The notes beneath the pieces are model-generated. The model saw nothing but the letters and a program-made list of their open reading frames with translations. It searched no databases and was not told the DNA's origin. A DNA stretch of 64,000 bases from Trichodelitschia bisporula (lineage: Eukaryota > Ascomycota > Dothideomycetes > Phaeotrichales > Phaeotrichaceae), in contig ML996689.1 of assembly GCA_010356995.1 (NCBI GenBank), forward strand, positions 1,267,228 through 1,331,227. Reading direction: 5' to 3'. The translations under genes were made by a program, and so were the position numbers. Numbering within the stretch: the first letter of the stretch is position 1; each line of letters opens with the position of its first letter. Shown here in pieces: positions 10,509 to 22,917 of the stretch.

Positions 10509-12180
10509 GAAGAGCCGTATGTATAGGGAACGCGTCCCAGCCCCCCGCTGGATGGTGGGCCGGTGTTAATATATCGCCTCCGGTTAGGTGTGCTTTTGTG
10601 GTAGATATTAATTAGTTAGGATGGAACGCATGTGAATCTTGTTTATGCTGCGCTGATGAAGCTGCGCTGTGTGTCTCCCCACCCTTATTCCCGTCGAATC
10701 GGCGATGCGAGAAGGGGTGAAACGGTGAAATGTCGCATGTATGTCTGGCCTGGTCGCGATGGTGGGCCGTGCCCATCCCTGCCTTGGCCTCCAGCCTCGC
10801 ACGTGAACACTAGATATCCTCTTGTTCACTAAGACTGCACACGGCGCTATGGTAGGCGTCAAACCAATGCCTCGAAGAAGAGGGCTTTTGTACGTATTTC
10901 GTGTCACGATTTCTTAGAAAGCACTGTGGTCGAAAAAAAGACATGTGACAGGCAACGCCGCTCCTCCGGACAGCGACGTTGAGCCAGTTCGTTGGGCGTG
11001 GAGATTGATCTATATACATATACACTGCAACTCTTATGCCCGCAATCCAGCCTTGAAATGCAAAGCAGGTGTTCTGTTGATGGTTGTTCTTCTGCACGTA
11101 CCCCGCGCCGCCCCCCACTCGCTGCTCAGCATCACGAAGTTTCGCGTTGGTACCGGCAGACGGGAATCGAAGTTCCGACGCCATCAGGCCCGATCATCTC
11201 CCACCTACAGAGCATGTGGCTTCAACAAGCTTGCGGCGTTGGAGGCAGTTGGCCGTAGGACCAAGTCATGCCATTGGGAAAAGTGAAGAGGAAGATGTCG
11301 ATGGTGAGGGCAAAGATGTTCTCAAGTCGAAAGGCAGATATGGGAGATTTTGCTGCGTGTAAGCGTACTGGCCAGGAGCAGCTCCGCGGGAGCCAGGATG
11401 TGCAGGATAGTAGGGGTGCTGTTCCGCGGGACCATATGAAGTGACTAGGTCGCTGGTGCGGACCCCAATAAATGGTACTAGAGAAGCGCAAACGCCCCCT
11501 AGGCGAGCCTTCTCACCCTGTGCATCCGAGATGACTTATTTCGGTTAGTTGACGTGCGCCGCAAAGCTCCCAGCTTCGTCGGTCGAAGACTCATCATACT
11601 GTTCCGGACAACGACTGGCACTGCTAGGGTAACGCCGGTGTTGCGTCGGGCCCGGATCAGGGACGGAGCCCGGGTCGTTATATAAGAGGCTGCTTCCCCC
11701 GATTGCCGGGCGGGTCGGGGATGTATAGATGCTGGAGGGGGGGCGGAGGCGGAGAATTTGCGGTGGCAGGTAGCTGTGTATATACTGCTAAGGCTCGTAA
11801 CGTCGAGGGACGGGGAGGCGTAGGATTGGAGCTCGTGGGGGAGCGCGAGGTGGAGAGTAGGGTGGTGTTGGTGGAGGTAGATTCCAGGGCGAGTTTATAG
11901 ACCTATGGCGGTGAGTCATCCGCGGCTTCCGAATCCAGCATTTTACCTTCTCCGGCCGGTGAATCGCGCGTATGGTCCTGGTGAGTCCCACTACTTATGC
12001 ATCCACACACAGCCAGCAGGTAAAAGTCCGCACCCTGTCTCGCACGTAGGCATGTGACCTCGAAACAGCAACGGCTGCATATATTTCCAAAACTCGAACA
12101 GCAAAAAGTGGTATATCCCCCGCACACCTCGCCCCCGCCCTATCCCAAACCCATTAAACCCCCCCAAAGCACTAACACAC
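10509..12180. other. Intergenic, no gene seen
   Basis: About 1.7 kb between the stop codons of two convergent genes. Open frames are short, overlapping and featureless. A TATATAAG-like string occurs near 11680 but no gene follows it. Confidence 0.4.
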
Positions 12181-15083
12181 CTAATCCTCCTCCTTCAACT
12201 GCGGCGTCGACTCACCGGCCGCGCGCCTCGCCTCCGCATTCCTCACCGCACTCTGCAACGCCGCCGTAAGATCAACATGGAACAACGGGCGGTTGATGCC
12301 CTGGACAACAACACGCTTCGCCTGGCGGCGGACATGCACACCCGCGCCCTTCTCCGGACCCTCGCCACCGGCCGTAGACTCAAGATCGCCAGGCGGGATG
12401 ATAGACCCATGACGGAGCTCATCGCGGTTAGCGTGCCACTCGGCGTCATTAGCAGCAGAGTCGAAGCCACCGATTTCGGCAACGGAGTAGATGGGCTTCC
12501 AGCGCTGGAAGTCGCCGACGGCGTGGCGGTGGGAAGGATACCCGAAGCCTGCGGAGGCGAGCGCGCGTTTGGTCCAGCGGTTGTTGAGCGAGGCGAAGTG
12601 CCACTCGACCTGGTCGGGGGAGGCGTAGCGGTCAAGTTGATTGCGGACGTCGATGAGTGTTTGCACTGACGTGATGTCGACGTTGTTGACTGAGCTGAAG
12701 TCCAGGATCACGGCTTTGAGTGTCGGCTTGTGCTCGTCAATCTTCGGGGCCTTGCCGCGGCGGGGACCAGGGTCATTCCATGGACGATCCTGGGGGACGA
12801 TTAGTAAACAGCTAAAGAGATCGCAGGGGAAAAGGTTCAACTTACACCGAGGCGGCCATAAGTGGCGGGGTTCGTCCGTCGCGTGTTCGCGAAGATGTGC
12901 GAGACCAAGGCGTCGAGGTAATGGCTGGCGTTGGGATACACGAAGCCCTCGGAGAAGCGGTAGATGAAGACACCAGGGTACGGCGTCTCGAGCTCGAGGG
13001 CCGGGTTGGACCCATCGTCGTGGTCAATGGGTAGGAAGGCGTTACGCACGGCCCGGTGGTCGTCGAGGATGTCGTGCGCGGGGCCGGTGCCGCTATCGCC
13101 ACCGTTGCCGCCGCCATTGCCACCGCCATAACCACCGCTGCCGTGGAGCGAGCCGTAGTCGGCACCCTTCAGGTCGTCGGCATCGCCGCGACCACCCGTC
13201 ACGGAGTGGATCTTGACGCGGCCGAGGAAGCGGCCTTGCGCCTTGAAGAGACGGAAGATGAAGAGAGCGAAAGATGCGCAGATGGTGGTGTAGATGCCGT
13301 TCTCAATTGACGAGAAGACAGTCACGATTACGCCGGCGAAGAAAATCGGCACTTCCAGAGGCGAGATGCGCCAGAACTTGTAGACGACACTCGGTGGCGT
13401 GATCAGGTCGCCCACGGCGTGGATGATGACGGCTGCGAGACCCGCGTTCGGGATGTAGAAGAACATGGCCGGAAGCGCATAGATGGCGAGCAGCACGACG
13501 ACGGCGGTAATAACACCGGCAAAGGGCGTCCGCACACCGGCCTTGGACTTGATGGCCGTGCGCGAAAAGGAGCCAGTAGCCGGGTAGCCGCCCAGGAAGG
13601 GGCCGAGAAGGTTGGTGACGCCAATGGCAATAAGCTCCTGCGAAGGATTGATGGTATAGTTGTTAATGCGCCCAAAAGACTTGGAGATCGAGATGTGCTC
13701 AATGAGCAGCACGATCACGGACGCCGGAAGATCGGTAATGATAGCCTTGATGACCCTCGCGTTGACAAGCGGAGCGCCGGCGTGCTGAAAGCCCCGGGGC
13801 ACCTTGCCAAGGATGCTGATGACCGGCTTCTTGCGGTGGTGGCGGTTCATCAAGTAGCTGATGAGGATGTACAGCAAAATGACAAAGGCAGTGCGCAGAG
13901 TTGAAAGGAAGAAGAACAGTTGCCTCTTGTTTGGGTACTTCTTCGCGCCGAAGCTGCAGAGGCTGCGGATGAGGTAGAGGAGAAACAAGGCCGTCAGGCC
14001 AATGGCTGCGTTCAAGTTGGTCCTGGGAAGTCCCTTGAGCGTGTTGATAATGACTTTATAAGTGGCGTCACGGGTGTTGAAGCCTGTGATGCCCATCATG
14101 GCCGGAACTTGACCCGCGGCGATGCTGATGGCCGAGCCGGTCATGAAAGCGGAGATAGCGGCGAGTGAGATGAACTCGACAATCCACCCCAAGCGAGCAA
14201 GCCCGAGGAAGGTGATGATACCGCCGCAGATGATGGCTAGCGCCGAGGCGACATGGTAGCCTTCGACATCAGGGATCGTTTTGTGCGCGTGGAGAACGAC
14301 ATTGCCGGTGATGGTGGACATGACAGCAACGGGCTGATGAATCAGCTGAATGTTCCCAAAAAGAAGCTACGAGACTTACACCAATGGTAATATCTTTGGA
14401 AGTCGCAAAGAACCAGTACACAAGCACGCCCATGAAGGACGAATAGAGACCGAATTCTGGGCTCAACTGAGCCAGCTTTGCGTAGGCCATGGATTGCGGC
14501 ACTACGACAGCACCGACGGTGATACCTGAAAACAAATCAAAACTTGCGCATTTTTTGCCAGAGCTGGAAACTTACCGGCAACCAGATCGCCACGCAGCCA
14601 TTGGAAGTTGTAGCGCGTGATCCAATGCAGGAATGGGAAGAGGCTCCAAATGTAGTTTTTGATGTCCTTCGGCTTGGGAACTTGCTCCCAGAGCCACTCT
14701 CCCGTATGCGGCTCCTCCTCAACATAGGTGTCGGCGGTATTGACGGAGAAAACGGATTCACCGCGGGTGAGGGGATCGCCGGAGTACTCGTCGACCTTGA
14801 TGCCAAGAGCTTTGGCAAGGCCGCGGCCGACCTTGTCTTTGGTGGTGGCCATTGCGGGGCGCGAAGTGGAGGGGTAGCTGCGACGCGCTTCTGGGAGGTT
14901 AGACAGCAAGCTTGTATGCTCACTCGGCTCCGTCCAAGTATTGCTGCTTCTGGCTCGTGTGGTTGGAGTAGAAGAGCTTCCGGTGCCTGACAGTGGAGGG
15001 GAGCGGTATATATGCGAGATGGTGGAGTGGCGGGAGCTAGAGCTGGGCCCGCTAGGGGCAGCGTTCGGTGTGGAGCGCGGCAC
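12181..15083 (-). CDS. SulP/SLC26 sulfate permease with STAS domain
   Basis: Proton-coupled sulfate uptake transporter of the plasma membrane, the family of yeast Sul1/Sul2. CDS is complement(join(12181..12789, 12846..14333, 14380..14525, 14576..15083)), 916 residues. The first 150 residues are a Ser/Thr/Pro-rich cytosolic tail. The membrane domain follows, opening with the SulP signature around GITVGAVVVPQSMAYA and continuing through about a dozen hydrophobic helices. A Gly/Asn-rich linker (GGYGGGNGGGN) leads to the C-terminal STAS domain, recognisable by AVILDFSSVNNVDITSVQTL. The three introns are 50, 46 and 56 nt with GTAAGT donors. The last 90 residues are a hydrophilic tail. Length is normal for fungal sulfate permeases. 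The gene may be controlled by sulfur status, as in relatives, but I saw no clear regulator site. Confidence 0.93.
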
Positions 15084-18000
15084 CTTTGCTTTTGGAATTG
15101 TAAAATCGTGGGAAGGCGTAATGGAAAATTCCGCAGACGTGGCTAGCGGGGGTCTGATTGGAGTGGGCGCGTGTAATGGGTACTTGGACTCTTGGAGTCA
15201 CTGAATTGGATTGGTACGTGGGGTTGGGGGGGGGAGGTAGAGGGGTCGTTGGAGGGGTTTAGCGACGGCTGAAGGGATGGGTCACTCTTGGGAGGATGGG
15301 GAAACAAAGCGGGCGATGAGGCACGACGCAGGCCAGTGGAAAAGCCACAACAGGACGTTGTAGCTTCTTGCAGCTGGTGGCGATGGGGGAGGGGGGGGAT
15401 GGGTGATATTTCGAGTAGGTAATGAAATCAGTTAACTTGGCGAGGCGGAAGAGGCGCAAATTCAGATGGAACGGACAGACTTTGTGTGGACGTGCTTCAA
15501 TGAAGTAGTTCTATAGCAAGCGCGAAATTGTGGCAGGTGGGGTGGATTGGAAGGGTAGAGCAGGAGGGGAGAGAGCTTTAGCTCGATGGCATCATAGCTT
15601 GAGCGGGGCTCGAGAACCACCCTGCTTACCTATACCTATTCCGCAAGATCATGTATGATGCGTGAGACTTCATCCGCACTGTGGGGAAACTTCGTCATAG
15701 ATGTTTGGACATTGGCTTTGGGAATGGTGGCAGGCGGACCCGGGTGACAATGTCGGCTACTGTGTGCATCCATGGTGTTTGCTTCTGTTTCCCGCTTCCT
15801 TTCGAGGGGGAGAACGACGACGGGTGGTACGGGAAGATCAGCAGCCGTTCGTCATTGGATAACGTGAACCGGGTTTGACGGAACCGAAGCACAAACAGCA
15901 AAGAAGGCGTTCGAAGGCTGGTAGGATTTCTGGTCACTTGGTGCAAAGCTGAGTCGATGAGGTGCTCAGAGCGATGAGGTGCTCACAGCGATGAGGTGCT
16001 CACAGCGATGAGGTGCTCACAGCGATGAGGTGCTCACAGCGATGAGGTGCTCGTTGCTGATCAGGGGACCTCACAACCAACCGCGCTAACTTACTGTACT
16101 CCAATGTTCCAACTCCATACTGTATTACGCATTACGCCGGAGCTGACAGAAGGATTAGAGAGAGCTGACCCCAGGAAAAGGATGAGAAAGCGGGAGGATC
16201 GACGTGCAAATTGCAGCAATTATAGAGGGATGTCGTCTGTTGAAGCAGTGCAGTTGTCGTAAAGTTCTGCATCTTTCAAGTTTCCCGGGAGATCTGGCAT
16301 ACGCACCTACCCAGTGCTGCCCTGCGCTTTCCCGTCTCCGGTAAGGCTTCGGACCTTTGGACACGATGTGGAGAAGCTTGGACGAATTAGAGGAGCCAGT
16401 GGCGCATTCGAAGAATTGCGTGCTTCTGCGCCAGAATTGTGTGCAACTGGGGTCTGCAGATGTGGCTTGAAGTGGCGCATATCTTTGAAGCCTTACCCAG
16501 AACTAGCGCTTTGAACAATGGACAAGCAACAAGAGAAAAGGAAAATCAATTGTTTTCTGTCGCGGTGTCGATGCTCGCGAAGAATGGTGCCATCGACTTC
16601 ACTACGCTTCTGACTTCTCCCTCTGTCTAAGTGGGCGCGCTTCCACCATGCACGTCTGCACCTGCCTCATTCATCACCCAGCCCTTTCGTCTGCACGCTT
16701 TTGCTTCACCGTCGTCCAAGCGAAGACGCCATCGATCACTCTCTCCCAAAGCTCTCCCTAAGCTCCATCAGCCCCCAAAAGACTCCCAATTCAAGCATGC
16801 CTGTCATGACTAAGTCCATTCATGCAAGGCTTGAGATCTCCCCCTCATCCTCGCTGCTCACTCTCCCGCCAATGCGTGCTTCGTGACCCAGATCCCCGGT
16901 GCATTGCAGAGAAATGGCCGAAGCTCGTCCACATCCCACATTGACCGCATTCCATTAGCTCATGCAACCCAGCTTCATACGCGGGGTGCGCAGTGCGGGG
17001 CGGAAAATTGTCCACGGGCCCGCTCGACCTGGCGACTGGGACGGCCCAGCTCGAGCACTCACTGCTATGCGATGCCATTGCGCGTGGGAAGCATGGGTCT
17101 GTCCTCTGCAAATCCCTCCAAGCACCCGTTCGTATCCAGATCCAGATCCTCCATCATCGCTTCAGCACCCCTTCAAGCATCTAGCCCTAATTTCCTGCCA
17201 CGAACACTGGTCTCGTGCCCACGCCCTCAATACCATCAGCTCCCAAAGCGGCCGGCGTCCAGATCTCTTGTGGACAATGCTTGTCCGCGAGGCCGCGCTC
17301 CACGCGAAAAGCCTTAACGTGCTTGTTTTGACAGTCCCTGCATCGAGTCCCCGCTCGTCATCCCATGCATCAAGTGCGTAGCCGAGCGTCCGGGCGCCGT
17401 CATTCGCTCGTCCTGTTCGTCTGACTCCAGACGAGGTGTTGGGCGGCGCTACGGCGCTACCTCCGTATCAACGGCGACCTATACCGAGGTCGGAGAAAAG
17501 TTTGAGGCCCGCGCTATTGGGTACGAGCTTGCGCGCGGGAGTTCGTCGGGCCTCCGAGGAGATGAGCTTCCAGGCGCCTGGAGGGCGGGAGATGAGGTAA
17601 TATCAAGCCCGTGACGGGTCCTAGCCCTCGACCAAAAGAGATGAAGCAGAGCAGTGGTGAATCCCGTCGCAACGAGGCTGCCTCCCGGCTCATCGTCACG
17701 ATGACCCGAAGAGCACATGCCAACCTGCCATTCCCGTCCTCGACGGGACGCTCCGAACCCCACCCACTCGCCTGACCGTATCCGTGCACACTTAGATCCC
17801 ATGCGTGCCTTCTCGCGCCCAACATGGCTCGCGTTTAGCGCCCATTCAAAGAAGCATCGCGGAAAACGCAGCCCCAGATGTAGCGCGCCCCCGCTAGCGC
17901 GCACCAGCCCCGGCACCCGCGCCACAAAAACGGGCTAGCCCGCGCCAAGCACCCGCCCATCGCGAACCTCACGTCGCCCGGGCGAAACGCGTCGTCCTGC

Positions 18001-18090
18001 AAACAACCACTGTTTACGTACGGTGCGCCGCGGCCACCCATCTCACACCCCCTCTTCCATCCGCGAAAAAGGCTCTCTTCGCGTCGAGCC
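15084..18090. other. Long divergent intergenic region (sulfate permease / bub2)
   Basis: Three kilobases without a supportable gene. They separate the start of the sulfate permease (leftward) from that of bub2 (rightward). The tandem 17-bp repeat at 15955-16056 lies here. Several open frames of 60-150 codons between 16.6 and 18.0 kb overlap on both strands and show no domain or splice logic. Confidence 0.4.
15955..16056. repeat. Tandem repeat, six copies of a 17-bp unit
   Basis: The unit is cgatgaggtgctcacag. Copies begin at 15955, 15972, 15989, 16006, 16023 and 16040. Copies 2-5 are identical; copy 1 has one change (cagag at the end) and copy 6 diverges after its first 13 bases. It lies about 0.9 kb upstream of the sulfate permease start. 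Confidence 0.95.
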
Positions 18091-19239
18091 ATGGTCCACC
18101 CAACGCCCCCCCCGCCCCCGCAAGTCGAGCCCTTAGACACCATCCTGCGCCGCGGGCCGCCCGCCGGCGACGTGCCGGCCGGGCTCGCAGCGCTGCGGTA
18201 CAAAGTGCTCGTTGACGGGATCCCGAGCAACAGCGATGGGATGGTGCGCTGCTCCCCCCTCCCCGAAAAAGTCCACTCATAAAGCCGAATCCTAACCCGA
18301 TCTGTAGTCCGACCACCGCATCTACACCTGGCTCATCCTGCTCAACGCGCCCCCACTCCCCACAGATACATACCTGGACCTCGTGCGGCAGGGCGCCAGC
18401 CCCGCACACGCCAAAATCCGCAATGACACGTTCCGCACCCTGGCTACGGACCCGCTGTTTCGCCGCAGAGTGACTGAGAACTCGCTTACCCGCGTGCTCA
18501 ACGCTGCGAGCTGGAAGCTTCTGGACGCACATGAGGCGCGGGTGGGCGGGTGGATACGCAGTCCGGACGCGTCCTTCTCCGAGGAGGATGGGGGCCGGGG
18601 CACGCGATCGCAGCGCGCGAGTCTCGCCGGCAGCGCGGCGGGGAGCACGGCGGGTGAGGACAAATCCGCATACGTGGGGTACGTACAGGGAATGAACGTG
18701 CTCGCGGCACCCTTCCTGTACACCGCGCGCAGCGAGGCGGAGGCCTTCGTCGCATTCGATGCGCTGCTTAGGCATGAGTTGCCCGGGTACATACGCGGGA
18801 GCATGGAGGGCGTGCATGCGGGGGTGCGGCTGGTGGATGAGGTGTTGGCCGTGTGTGATCCGAAGCTATATTCCCACTTGTTGAGTCGTGGGCTCAGGGC
18901 TGAGGTGTATGCTTTCCCGAGTGTGTTGACGCTGTGTGCGTGTACGCCGCCGTTGCCGGAGGTGTTGGCGCTGTGGGACTTTTTGCTGGCGTGTGGCGTG
19001 CATTTGAATGTTGTGGCGGTGGTGGCGCAGTTGGTGCTCATACGGGAGCAGGTGTTGGGTGCGGAGAGGTAGGCTCTTTTTTCCCTTTGCATCAGATTTA
19101 AGCTGACCATCATAGCCCGAACCAAATTTTGCGCTCGTTTCCCCCTCTACAGGCGGGTAAGATCAAGGCGCTGACAATTAGCTTCGTGGCGCGCCTGCCG
19201 GACGAGTTGTACCGCCGGCTGATTGAGCATGTGCGGTAG
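18091..19239 (+). CDS. bub2: Mitotic-exit checkpoint GAP subunit Bub2 (TBC domain)
   Basis: Bub2 (S. pombe Cdc16) forms a two-part GAP with Bfa1 at spindle pole bodies and holds the Tem1/Spg1 GTPase off, delaying mitotic exit or septation. CDS is join(18091..18243, 18308..19068, 19116..19239), 345 residues, slightly longer than yeast Bub2. The TBC dual fingers are present: the Arg finger in IRNDTFR (Arg about 94) and the Gln finger in YVQGM (Gln about 178). Other diagnostic stretches are EAFVAFD, AYAFPS-like EVYAFPSVLTLCACTPPLPE and SPNQILRSFPPLQA. About 40 residues rich in Gly, Ser and Ala (roughly 128-170) are inserted between the two fingers. Intron phases are 0 and 2 and close correctly. 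The N-terminus is Pro-rich. Confidence 0.93.
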
Positions 19240-20615
19240 GTGGTTTCGGGGTGGTATTGCATAATCGGGCGCGAGCGACTTGCATCTGCATCTGCATTCC
19301 CAACCGGAGCTTCAAAATGGTGGAAAATCATGTTACGGTTTGAGCCGAGCATTTACGATCGATTTTACGCGTTTGTTCTGCGGGCGTCGAGGTTGTTTTG
19401 CGCAAAATGATGATGGGTGGAGGTGGGATATATGACGCTACATTATGACGAGCAATGGTATCTGGCGCGCGGATTAGGGCGCTTGTGCCGTTTGTATCCC
19501 GTAAGCGCATCAGACGTACGGAAGTGTCTCCGCGTCCAAGCGCTTCCTACCCTCGACCCATGACTCAATGGCTGCATCTGAGCCTTGAGGTAAAGGCACA
19601 GTTGGCAGTCTCAAGAATCGATGGCACCACCTCTCCGCCACCGCCATGCGGGGCAGATGTCGCCATCCAGAATGTCACTCGGCAAATGCGACAGGGTCGT
19701 TCGGGTAGGGCCGATCGCGCGGGGAGAGTTCGGAAAGCTCCTCCGGCTCTTAGGATGCTGGTTGTCCCCGGTTTCTACTCTGGCTTGATAGAACGCCGGT
19801 ACTGTTAGGAGTATGGATGACTTCGCTCCTATGTGGCCAAACCTTTGGCAGCATAGCAATGTCGGCAAGGAATGACATGAGTTCTGGTTCCTCAACGATG
19901 CGTTGTCGGTATCCGCCTCAAGTCCCTGGAAATTTGAAAGGCACCGTTCTTGGTAGCCAAAGAGCAGTCTGTCCTCGGCCACATATCTCGAGACATAATG
20001 TACGAACTTCAAGCCATTGGGATGCTATCCACCTGCTCCCGCCGGTCCTGGTATTTACGTCCCTCGGGGATATCTGTTGTTGTCTACGGTCTCGTGAGTA
20101 TGTAAATAGTAGGTAGAGTCGAAGGCGGGTCGTTTCATCTCCATCTTGGCGCACTTGGCAGCGGGTAGATCAGCCGCCTTACACAAAGTGACCAGTCACA
20201 TTGGATGATAAGAATAGACCCAGGCCATCCACCAACCTCGAAGTGTGGGGTCAACGCCACTCGGCATGAACCTCACTCCTCCTCTCATTTGCAACAAACT
20301 CCGCGCGACGCCATCTCCGTCTCGGAGTAACCCAATATTGTCTCTGTAGCCGCAGAATGCCACACGGCGTACTTGTGCACTAAGCACTGCCACAGCAGTA
20401 GTGTTTCCATTGCCGATGATATGTATGGTCGACGGGAGTTCTCCAGTGCCATTGTACAGGCACAGCCCTACACAAAATCTACGTTTAGAACGACCAGTTT
20501 GTCCCTGCATCATGCAGATCATTATACATTTGTATATATGCACACATCGTGGCTAACATGCTAACTTTTGTCTCTTCCCCTCTTGATCGCGGTTTTCGAT
20601 ACAGACTCTGCCATC
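19240..20615. other. Intergenic, no gene seen
   Basis: About 1.4 kb between bub2 and the DUF3176 gene, both rightward. Open frames on both strands are short and show no domain. The right part should be the promoter of the DUF3176 gene. Confidence 0.4.
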
Positions 20616-22423
20616 ATGAGTTCGCCTCCGTACACTCCCCTCGGAACGCAGTATGAACACCCTATCCAAGGCCATGAGATGGGCGACTATTCTTCATCAA
20701 CAGCGTCCGACAAGCGCGCCTTTGCGCAGGGGAACCTTATTCCAGCCCGCGGTCGGACGTCATGGATTCTCGACGGGTGGATATGGGAGATCCTGGGTCT
20801 CATCCTCAGCATATGCTGCCTAGGCGCGCTGATCGGAATCCTCATTTGGGTGAACGGAAAACCACTCAGCGACTGGGACGTGCCCATATCCCTTAACGCA
20901 ACTGTCGCCGTCTTCTCCACCGTCATAAAATCCGTCCTGCTCATGGTAGTCGCCGAGTGCATCAGCCAGCTGAAATGGTTCCACTTCGGTCGCATGCACA
21001 CTCTGTACGACATGGAACTCTTCGACCAGGCCAGCCGTGGCCCATACGGCTCCATGATACTACTGCTCAAGGTCCGGAACGTACTCGCATGGTTGGGCGC
21101 TATCATCACCATCGTCGCACTGGCCATCGATCCCTTTTCACAGCAGATCCTCGCGTTTCCGCAGCGCGATGTCGTGCAGAACAATGCTTCGGTCGCGAAG
21201 TTTGGCTTCTCGCACTCGTTTTACTCGGGCGCCATTGCGTCCGGCCTCGGAGGCTTTGGGTACTACGGACAGCGTACGTATATCCTGATCGCCTTTTCAC
21301 TCCACCTAACATGTGTCTAGAATGGGCCCAGGACGTGCAAATGCGTGGCGCTATTGCGAGGGGTCTCTATGGCATTGACGTTTCCCCTCAATTCACCTGT
21401 GCCTCGTCCTGTACATGGCCCGGCCCGTACGTGACGCTCGGCTACACCAGCACCTGTCAAAACGTCACGGAAGCGTCCCTCAAGACCATGAAGTGCGGCA
21501 GAGACAAGGGTGGCGGTGGTTCTGTATGCAATATGACCACGCCGCGGGGCATTGACCTGCAAGTGGTGTTTATCCCAACGGAGATCGCCACGGTGCTCTA
21601 CGTCAATTCCACAGCCGAGATGATGCATTTTCGGTTTGATGCCAACCAGAATGTTCGGGCCAATGCGTCGAATGAAGTCATCGCTTTTGCCGTGTATCAA
21701 CGGAATGCAAAAGATGCAGAGAATCCCCCAACGAACGTGACAGCGGCGCAGGAGATTGTCGAGTGTCAGATCCGCCACGTCGCACACAAATACTCCAACC
21801 TCAGCACCAGCGGCCCAACCCTCAACATCGGAAAGACAGAAGTGATCGACTTGCCAGTGGGAATCTACGAGGATCGCCCTGACCGGCCCATCTGGTTCAA
21901 CCACACGGATCTCCCGGCTCTCAGCATCAACGCCGTCGACTGGCAATCGGTGCAGGACTATTTACTGCGCGGCATTTTCAACGGCACCATCTTCGCCGGC
22001 GGCCAGCCGTCCCAAGAAGCCATCGTGCAAGCCGCCGGCTTTTTTGGCAAGAACGTGACCAGTATCGTCGAGCGCATGACGGCCAGTATGACGGAGCGTC
22101 TGCGCACGGGGCCGCAGCAGCAGGCGGCTACTGGCATCACCATGGGCTCTCAGCCGTTTGTGCATGTACGCTGGGTTTGGATGTCGCTGTCTATTATTAC
22201 GGCAGTGCTGGTTGCGCTGCTGTTGCTTGCAACGGCGCTATATCGCGGCAATGGGAGGGAGACGGCGCTGTGGAAGAGTTCGGCGGCGGCACTGCTGTTT
22301 TATCAGCTTGAGGGGTGGCAGTCGAATGCTGTTATTCCTACGAGGACGGTGTTGGAGGAGCAGACGAAGGTGTTGCGGGCGAAGCTGGATAATAAGGGGA
22401 CTATGAGCTTTACGGCTGGCTAG
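20616..22423 (+). CDS. DUF3176 family fungal membrane protein
   Basis: A family restricted largely to filamentous fungi, of unknown function. CDS is join(20616..21273, 21321..22423), 586 residues; the 47-nt intron is GTACGT/CTAG. Membrane spans are visible at about 56-78, 97-115 and 155-171, with a fourth near the C-terminus (after residue about 495). Family hallmarks are SQLKWFHF, SRGPYGSM and the DPFSQQ motif after the third span. Between spans 3 and 4 is a large, Cys-containing and N-glycosylation-rich domain (many NxT/NxS sequons), presumably outside the cell. The ATG at 20616 follows an in-frame upstream TTG and gives the usual hydrophilic N-terminus. No function can be inferred from the neighbours. 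Confidence 0.88.
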
Positions 22424-22917
22424 ACTGGGAAGGGTCGCGGGAGATGACGAATGAGGTTTACGAACTGGGCATCTGAAAAAGGACGCCCTGGGTGAGGATG
22501 AGTCGACCATACGTCTGCGTTTCGGTGAAAAGAACTGGATTCGTCAACGATTTTGGCGATGAGCACATCGACTCAAGACTGACCACACCCTTAAAAGGGA
22601 AAGGGCGTGATGATGGAAGCAGGCGTAGAAGAGGCCTGGATTATGAGTGCAAAGTTAGAGCCACAAAGCAATAGGCAATCAAGCATAGACCAATATAGAC
22701 TCCAATTCAACTCTACTCACTACCTTATCCGCTCCTCAAACCCCAGTATCAGATCTTCAACTCTGTACGGTATGACCTCACCCCGTCAGCATCTCACGCC
22801 AACACCCCTGCTCCGATCTCGCTCCACTTATATCTCCAACCCCATCCCCATCCATCAACATGTAAATTTATATCGATACATTCCACTCACGTTCCCACGC
22901 CGGAAACCTCATCCCAA
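22424..22917. other. Intergenic, ChaC promoter region
   Basis: About 0.5 kb between two rightward genes. I see no gene; the pyrimidine-rich right half is probably the promoter and leader of the ChaC gene. Confidence 0.4.
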
